A DNA stretch of 64,000 bases. Origin: Herminiimonas arsenicoxydans (GTDB lineage Bacteria > Pseudomonadota > Gammaproteobacteria > Burkholderiales > Burkholderiaceae_D). Below, in pieces: positions 60,139-64,000 of this stretch (position 1 is its first letter; each line of letters opens with the position of its first letter). Made by a program: the position numbers and the translations under genes. Where the stretch lies: the NCBI GenBank assembly GCA_000026125.1, contig CU207211.1, positions 186,001-250,000 on the forward strand, written 5' to 3'. The notes under the pieces were generated by a model. That model worked only from the letters and a program-made list of their open reading frames with translations. It had not been told where the DNA came from and searched no databases.

Positions 60139-61155
60139 GTGAACATCGGCCCTTATTCCCTACCGAACAATGTGTTTGTCGCCCCGATGGCAGGGGTGAC
60201 CGATAGACCGTTTCGTCAGTTGTGCAAGCAACTGGGCGCCGGTTATGCGGTGTCCGAGATGGCGGCTTCCAATCCGCGTTTGTGGGCGACCGACAAATCC
60301 ACGCGCCGGACGAATCACGATGGCGAAGTGGAACCAAAGGCCGTGCAGATCGCCGGCGCCGATCCGCTGATGCTGGCTGAATGTGCAAAATTCAACGTCG
60401 ATCGCGGTGCGCAAATCATCGATATCAATATGGGTTGTCCGGTCAAGAAAGTCTGCAACAGCTGGTGCGGTTCAGCCCTGTTGCAGCACGAATCACTGGT
60501 GGCGGAGATTCTCCAAGCCGTGGTCGCCGCAGTCGATGTGCCGGTCACGCTGAAGTTTCGTACCGGTTGGGATAGAGCGCACAAGAATGCGTTGAACATT
60601 GCACGTATTGCCGAGCAGAGCGGCATTGCGATGTTGACCTTGCACGGCCGCACGCGTGCCGATGGTTACAGTGGTGAAGCAGAGTACGAGATGATTGCCG
60701 CGGTCAAGGCAGCGGTATCGATCCCCGTTGTGGCAAACGGTGACATTACGACGCCGGAGAAGGCGAAATTCGTGCTGGAGGCCACGGGTGCTGATGCGAT
60801 CATGATAGGTCGCGCTGCACAGGGACGGCCGTGGATATTCCGCGAAATCGTGCACTATCTGCGTACCGGCACGCATTTGCCGGCGCCGCTGATTTCTGAA
60901 GTACGCACCCTGATGGATGAGCATTTGCGCGCGCACTATGCTTTTTACGGCGAGTATCTGGGCGTACGTACGGCGCGCAAGCACATAGGCTGGTATGTGC
61001 GCGAGCTGATAGACGGCGAAGCATTTCGCCAGCAGATGAACCGTCTGGAAGATTGTGCACAGCAACTGGCGGCCGTGAATGAATTTTTTGAGTTGCAGCT
61101 GACCCACGGCGAACGGTTACAATATCGTCCGACTGAAGAAAAGTTGGCGGCCTGA
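60139..61155 (+). CDS. dusB: tRNA-dihydrouridine synthase B
   Basis: 338 residues from a GTG start at 60139. A flavin TIM barrel with 'VFVAPMAGVTDRPFRQLCKQLGAG', the catalytic Cys in 'DINMGCPVKKVCNSWCGSALL', and 'LTLHGRTRADGYSGEAEYEMI' and 'IMIGRAAQGRPWIF' for FMN. It reduces uridine in the tRNA D-loop. The dusB-fis pair is a classic operon; fis starts 89 bases later. A -10-like TAAAAT at 60104 may be its promoter. Confidence 0.96.
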   Translation: MNIGPYSLPNNVFVAPMAGVTDRPFRQLCKQLGAGYAVSEMAASNPRLWATDKSTRRTNHDGEVEPKAVQIAGADPLMLAECAKFNVDRGAQIIDINMGCPVKKVCNSWCGSALLQHESLVAEILQAVVAAVDVPVTLKFRTGWDRAHKNALNIARIAEQSGIAMLTLHGRTRADGYSGEAEYEMIAAVKAAVSIPVVANGDITTPEKAKFVLEATGADAIMIGRAAQGRPWIFREIVHYLRTGTHLPAPLISEVRTLMDEHLRAHYAFYGEYLGVRTARKHIGWYVRELIDGEAFRQQMNRLEDCAQQLAAVNEFFELQLTHGERLQYRPTEEKLAA

Positions 61156-61243
61156 TAACCGGTCCGTTATTGTCATTGAGATGGCGATAGCCGGCTCCGG
61201 GAATTTATAAAAACGATTATAAAAACGCGCAATCAACGAACAC

Positions 61244-61477
61244 ATGAGCAAAGATAATATTCAAGACGTCGTCAAGAAAAGCCTGGAAAAATATTTCAGG
61301 GATCTGGGCGAGCAAATGCCATCGAATGTTTACGAGATGGTGGTATTTACTGTCGAAAAGCCGATACTGGAAGCCGTCATGGAACGTGCTGAAGGTAATC
61401 AGTCGCACGCCGCCGACATGCTGGGCATCAATCGCAACACCCTGCGCAAGAAGTTGCAACAGCACGATATGCTGTAA
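61244..61477 (+). CDS. fis: Fis-family DNA-binding regulator
   Basis: 77 residues, shorter than E. coli Fis (98) and typical of betaproteobacteria. The C-terminal helix-turn-helix 'AVMERAEGNQSHAADMLGINRNTLRKKLQQHDML' is clear. The N-terminal beta-hairpin arm of E. coli Fis is largely lacking, so Hin-type invertase activation is unlikely, while DNA bending and rrn regulation should remain. Cotranscribed with dusB. Confidence 0.94.
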   Translation: MSKDNIQDVVKKSLEKYFRDLGEQMPSNVYEMVVFTVEKPILEAVMERAEGNQSHAADMLGINRNTLRKKLQQHDML

Positions 61478-61638
61478 GGCGCGGGTAAAATTATTCATTG
61501 TAAAAGTAGTTCAAACGTCTGCTGCAATACCTTTCTTCCTGTTATTCGCGCAGGAAGTAAATAAGGCAAGGGCAACAAGCCCGCGAAGATAGATTGCCTT
61601 GCGCCTTTACCTTATTAAATTAGTTCACCTATCCCATC

Positions 61639-63204
61639 ATGATCAAACAAGCTCTCATCTCAGTTTCCGACAAAACAGGCGTACTCGATTTTGCGCGCGC
61701 CTTGTCCGCCATGGGCGTCAACATTCTGTCGACCGGCGGTACCGCAAAATTGCTGGCGGAAAACGGTATCAGCGTGACGGAAGTTGCCGATTACACCGGC
61801 TTCCCGGAAATGCTGGACGGCCGTGTCAAGACGCTGCATCCGAAAGTGCACGGCGGCATTCTGGCGCGCCGTGATTTCCCCGAACATGTTGCCGCGCTGA
61901 GCAAACACGATATTCCTACCATCGACATGGTGGTCGTCAACCTGTATCCATTCCAGCAAACTGTGGCACGGGCCGAATGCTCGCTGGAAGACGCAATTGA
62001 AAATATTGATATCGGCGGCCCCGCCATGCTGCGTTCGTCCGCCAAGAATCACAAGGATGTGATCGTCATTTGCGACCCTTCCGATTACAGCCTGGTGTTG
62101 CATGAGTTGAACACCAACAACGGCGAAGCAACGTACGAAACCAAATTCGCGCTGGCGAAAAAAGTGTTCGCGCATACCGCGCAATACGATGGTGCGATCA
62201 CCAACTATTTCACTTCGCTGGGTGCGGACAAGCAGCACGCGACGCGCAGTTCCTACCCAGCTACGCTGAACCTGCATTTTGAAAAAGTGCAGGAAATGCG
62301 TTACGGCGAAAACCCGCATCAGTCGGCGGCCTTCTATCGCGAAAGCAATCCGCAGGCAGGCGCACTGGCGAACTACGCGCAATTGCAGGGCAAGGAACTG
62401 TCGTACAACAATATCGCCGATGCAGATGCTGCATGGGAATGCGTGAAGACTTTCGATGAAGCAGCGTGCGTCATCATCAAGCATGCGAATCCTTGCGGCG
62501 TGGCAGTCGGCATTACGCCGTTCGAGGCTTACAGCAAGGCATTGCAAACCGATCCGACCTCAGCCTTTGGCGGCATCATTGCCTTCAATCGCGAAGTCGA
62601 CGGCAATGCGGCGGAAGCGGTCGCCAAGCAATTTGTCGAAGTGCTGATTGCGCCATCATTTACCGAACAGGCGAAGAAAATATTCGCCGCGAAACAGAAC
62701 GTCCGTTTGCTGGAAATTCCGCTCGGCGATGCAGTCAACAGTCACGACTTCAAACGCGTAGGCGGAGGCCTGCTGGTGCAATCGCCGGATGCGAAAAACG
62801 TGACATTGGCCGAATTGAAAGTCGTCAGCAAGAAGCAGCCGACGCCGCAGCAATTGCAGGATCTGATGTTTGCGTGGCGCGTTGCCAAGTTCGTTAAATC
62901 GAATGCGATTGTGTTCTGTGCCAATGGCATGACGATGGGCGTGGGCGCGGGCCAGATGAGTCGCATCGATTCGGCTCGCATCGCAGCGATCAAGGCGCAA
63001 AATGCAGGCTTGTCGCTGGTCGGGACCGCCGTTGCGTCGGATGCATTCTTCCCGTTCCGCGATGGTCTGGATGTCGTGGTTGAGGCCGGTGCAACTTCGG
63101 TGATCCATCCGGGCGGTTCGATGCGCGATCAGGAAGTCATCGACGCAGCTGACGAACACGGCATCGTGATGCTGCTGACCGGTACACGGCATTTCCGTCA
63201 TTAA
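61639..63204 (+). CDS. purH: Bifunctional AICAR transformylase/IMP cyclohydrolase PurH
   Basis: 521 residues. The N-terminal IMP cyclohydrolase domain (about 1-190) has '[18 protein letters not shown]', 'STGGTAKLL' and '[18 protein letters not shown]'. The C-terminal AICAR transformylase domain has '[14 protein letters not shown]', '[19 protein letters not shown]', the catalytic Lys-His in '[14 protein letters not shown]' and '[33 protein letters not shown]'. It catalyses the last two steps of purine synthesis. It lies 161 bases after fis with its own start region. Confidence 0.97.
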   Translation: MIKQALISVSDKTGVLDFARALSAMGVNILSTGGTAKLLAENGISVTEVADYTGFPEMLDGRVKTLHPKVHGGILARRDFPEHVAALSKHDIPTIDMVVVNLYPFQQTVARAECSLEDAIENIDIGGPAMLRSSAKNHKDVIVICDPSDYSLVLHELNTNNGEATYETKFALAKKVFAHTAQYDGAITNYFTSLGADKQHATRSSYPATLNLHFEKVQEMRYGENPHQSAAFYRESNPQAGALANYAQLQGKELSYNNIADADAAWECVKTFDEAACVIIKHANPCGVAVGITPFEAYSKALQTDPTSAFGGIIAFNREVDGNAAEAVAKQFVEVLIAPSFTEQAKKIFAAKQNVRLLEIPLGDAVNSHDFKRVGGGLLVQSPDAKNVTLAELKVVSKKQPTPQQLQDLMFAWRVAKFVKSNAIVFCANGMTMGVGAGQMSRIDSARIAAIKAQNAGLSLVGTAVASDAFFPFRDGLDVVVEAGATSVIHPGGSMRDQEVIDAADEHGIVMLLTGTRHFRH

Positions 63205-63225
63205 ACAATAAATTAAGCAAAAAGC

Positions 63226-63249
63226 TTGATGCGACCAAGGTCGCATCAA
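63226..63249. terminator. Inverted repeat after purH
   Basis: TTGATGCGACC / GGTCGCATCAA, 11-base perfect arms with only AA between. The right side lacks a T-run; the left side, on the minus strand, gives GCTTTTT. It may act as a weak terminator for purH or a stability hairpin before ruvC. Confidence 0.5.
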
Positions 63250-63274
63250 TCCTAACTCTGCCTACATACCCAAT

Positions 63275-63817
63275 ATGAAAATTCTCGGCATCGATCCCGG
63301 CTTGCGTACTACCGGTTTCGGCGTGATCGAGAAGCAGGGCAACAAGCTCAGCTACATCGCATCGGGCACCATCAAGACGCCCGATGCTGATTTGCCGCAG
63401 CGCCTCAAAACCATACTGGTCAGTGTTGCGGAAGTGATTGCAACCTACAAACCGGATTGCGCAGCGATAGAAAAAGTTTTCGTCAACGTCAATCCCCAAT
63501 CGACTCTCTTACTCGGACAGGCGCGTGGCGCTGCGATTTGCGCATTAGTGGGTGCTGACTTATTTGTGGCCGAGTATACGGCCTTGCAGGTCAAGCAGGC
63601 AGTGGTGGGGCAGGGCAAGGCGCAAAAAGCGCAGGTGCAGGATATGGTGCAACGCTTGTTGAAGCTATCCGGTTTGCCCGGCACCGATGCCGCCGATGCG
63701 CTGGGTGTGGCGATCTGTCATGCGCATAGCGGTGAAGCCCTGAGCATGCTGGGCGCCCTGGCGCCGGAGCTGGCGAAAAAAGGCTTGCGCGTGCGCGGCG
63801 GCCGCCTGGTCGGATAA
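63275..63817 (+). CDS. ruvC: Holliday junction resolvase RuvC
   Basis: 180 residues. The RNase H-like fold begins '[18 protein letters not shown]' with catalytic Asp7. The Glu in '[15 protein letters not shown]' and the acidic pair in '[16 protein letters not shown]' complete the metal site. It cuts Holliday junctions together with RuvAB. It starts 70 bases after purH and ruvA follows, 52 bases on. Confidence 0.97.
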   Translation: MKILGIDPGLRTTGFGVIEKQGNKLSYIASGTIKTPDADLPQRLKTILVSVAEVIATYKPDCAAIEKVFVNVNPQSTLLLGQARGAAICALVGADLFVAEYTALQVKQAVVGQGKAQKAQVQDMVQRLLKLSGLPGTDAADALGVAICHAHSGEALSMLGALAPELAKKGLRVRGGRLVG

Positions 63818-63869
63818 TGCACGCTTACGCATTTAGCAATCTACAACCCTTACTACCAAGGTCGTCACG

Positions 63870-64000
63870 ATGATAGGTCGTCTCTCCGGAGTTTTGCTCG
63901 AGAAAAATCCGCCGCAATTACTGGTCGATTGTAATGGTGTCGGTTATGAAGTCAACGTGCCTATGAGCACCTTCTACAATCTGCCCGGCCTGGGTGAAAA
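63870..64000 (+). CDS. ruvA: Holliday junction helicase subunit RuvA (N-terminal part)
   Basis: The first 43 codons lie in the window: [20 protein letters not shown], then '[19 protein letters not shown]'. This is the N-terminal OB-fold of RuvA that binds the junction. The gene continues past 64000. The order ruvC-ruvA is the standard one, usually followed by ruvB. Confidence 0.95.

Overview
This 64 kb window is a stretch of bacterial chromosome from a betaproteobacterium. Oxalobacteraceae is the best fit, close to Herminiimonas or Janthinobacterium. This placement is an inference from the 16S rRNA, the rpe-gph-trpEGDC gene order, Burkholderiales-type porins with N-terminal signal peptides of the MKKSLLALAVLGAF type, and the dusB-fis-purH-ruvCA order. 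I see no phage, insertion sequence, CRISPR array or plasmid machinery. Nearly all the DNA is chromosomal core with a few accessory surface genes.

Layout. 1-3.8 kb: the start of a leftward secreted-protein gene, a large secreted beta-helix/DUF6701 (MshQ-like) protein, and a leftward tRNA-Phe. 3.9-7.9 kb: a UbiH-family hydroxylase, dsbC and an M61-type peptidase. 7.9-13.5 kb (minus strand): rpe-gph-trpE-trpG-trpD-trpC, with an unannotated Trp-rich leader peptide (trpL) and hairpins between gph and trpE. 13.7-16.3 kb: apaG, an opposing 46-residue membrane protein, mltA and an enoyl-CoA hydratase. 16.3-22.2 kb: a complete rRNA operon (16S, tRNA-Ile, tRNA-Ala, 23S, 5S) with tandem promoters and processing stems, then tRNA-Thr. 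22.6-24.2 kb: a yybP-ykoY (manganese) riboswitch with a terminator, upstream of a TerC-family membrane protein and a universal stress protein.

24.3-41.6 kb is mostly metabolism and transport: glpK with an SMP-30 lactonase, a beta-hydroxyacid dehydrogenase, an SbmA/BacA-like ABC exporter, a DUF3047 lipoprotein, an M20 amidohydrolase, fadD, a YciA-type thioesterase, an Atm1-type ABC exporter, the gltIJKL glutamate/aspartate uptake operon, pyrC and a DUF3025 protein. 41.7-48.7 kb is surface-oriented: a lipidated subtilisin-like autotransporter, a gene-poor stretch with a REP-like repeat, a SEC-C/YkgJ metal-binding protein, and two general porins, the second with an unusual N-terminus.

48.9-64 kb is housekeeping again: coq7, an OsmC-like protein, rplM-rpsI, argC, a coiled-coil membrane protein (DUF6776), a bactofilin, erpA, anmK, an M23 endopeptidase, tyrS, dtd, a PEBP-like protein, a histidine phosphatase, dusB-fis, purH, ruvC and the beginning of ruvA. 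The bactofilin, its membrane neighbour and the nearby M23 peptidase and anmK suggest a cell-wall shaping and recycling neighbourhood.

The regulatory DNA is the least obvious content: the trp leader peptide, the Mn riboswitch, the rrn control region, and a terminator whose U-tract runs directly into the anmK start codon. I found no wholly new defence or mobile system. Function calls rest on motif recognition by eye.
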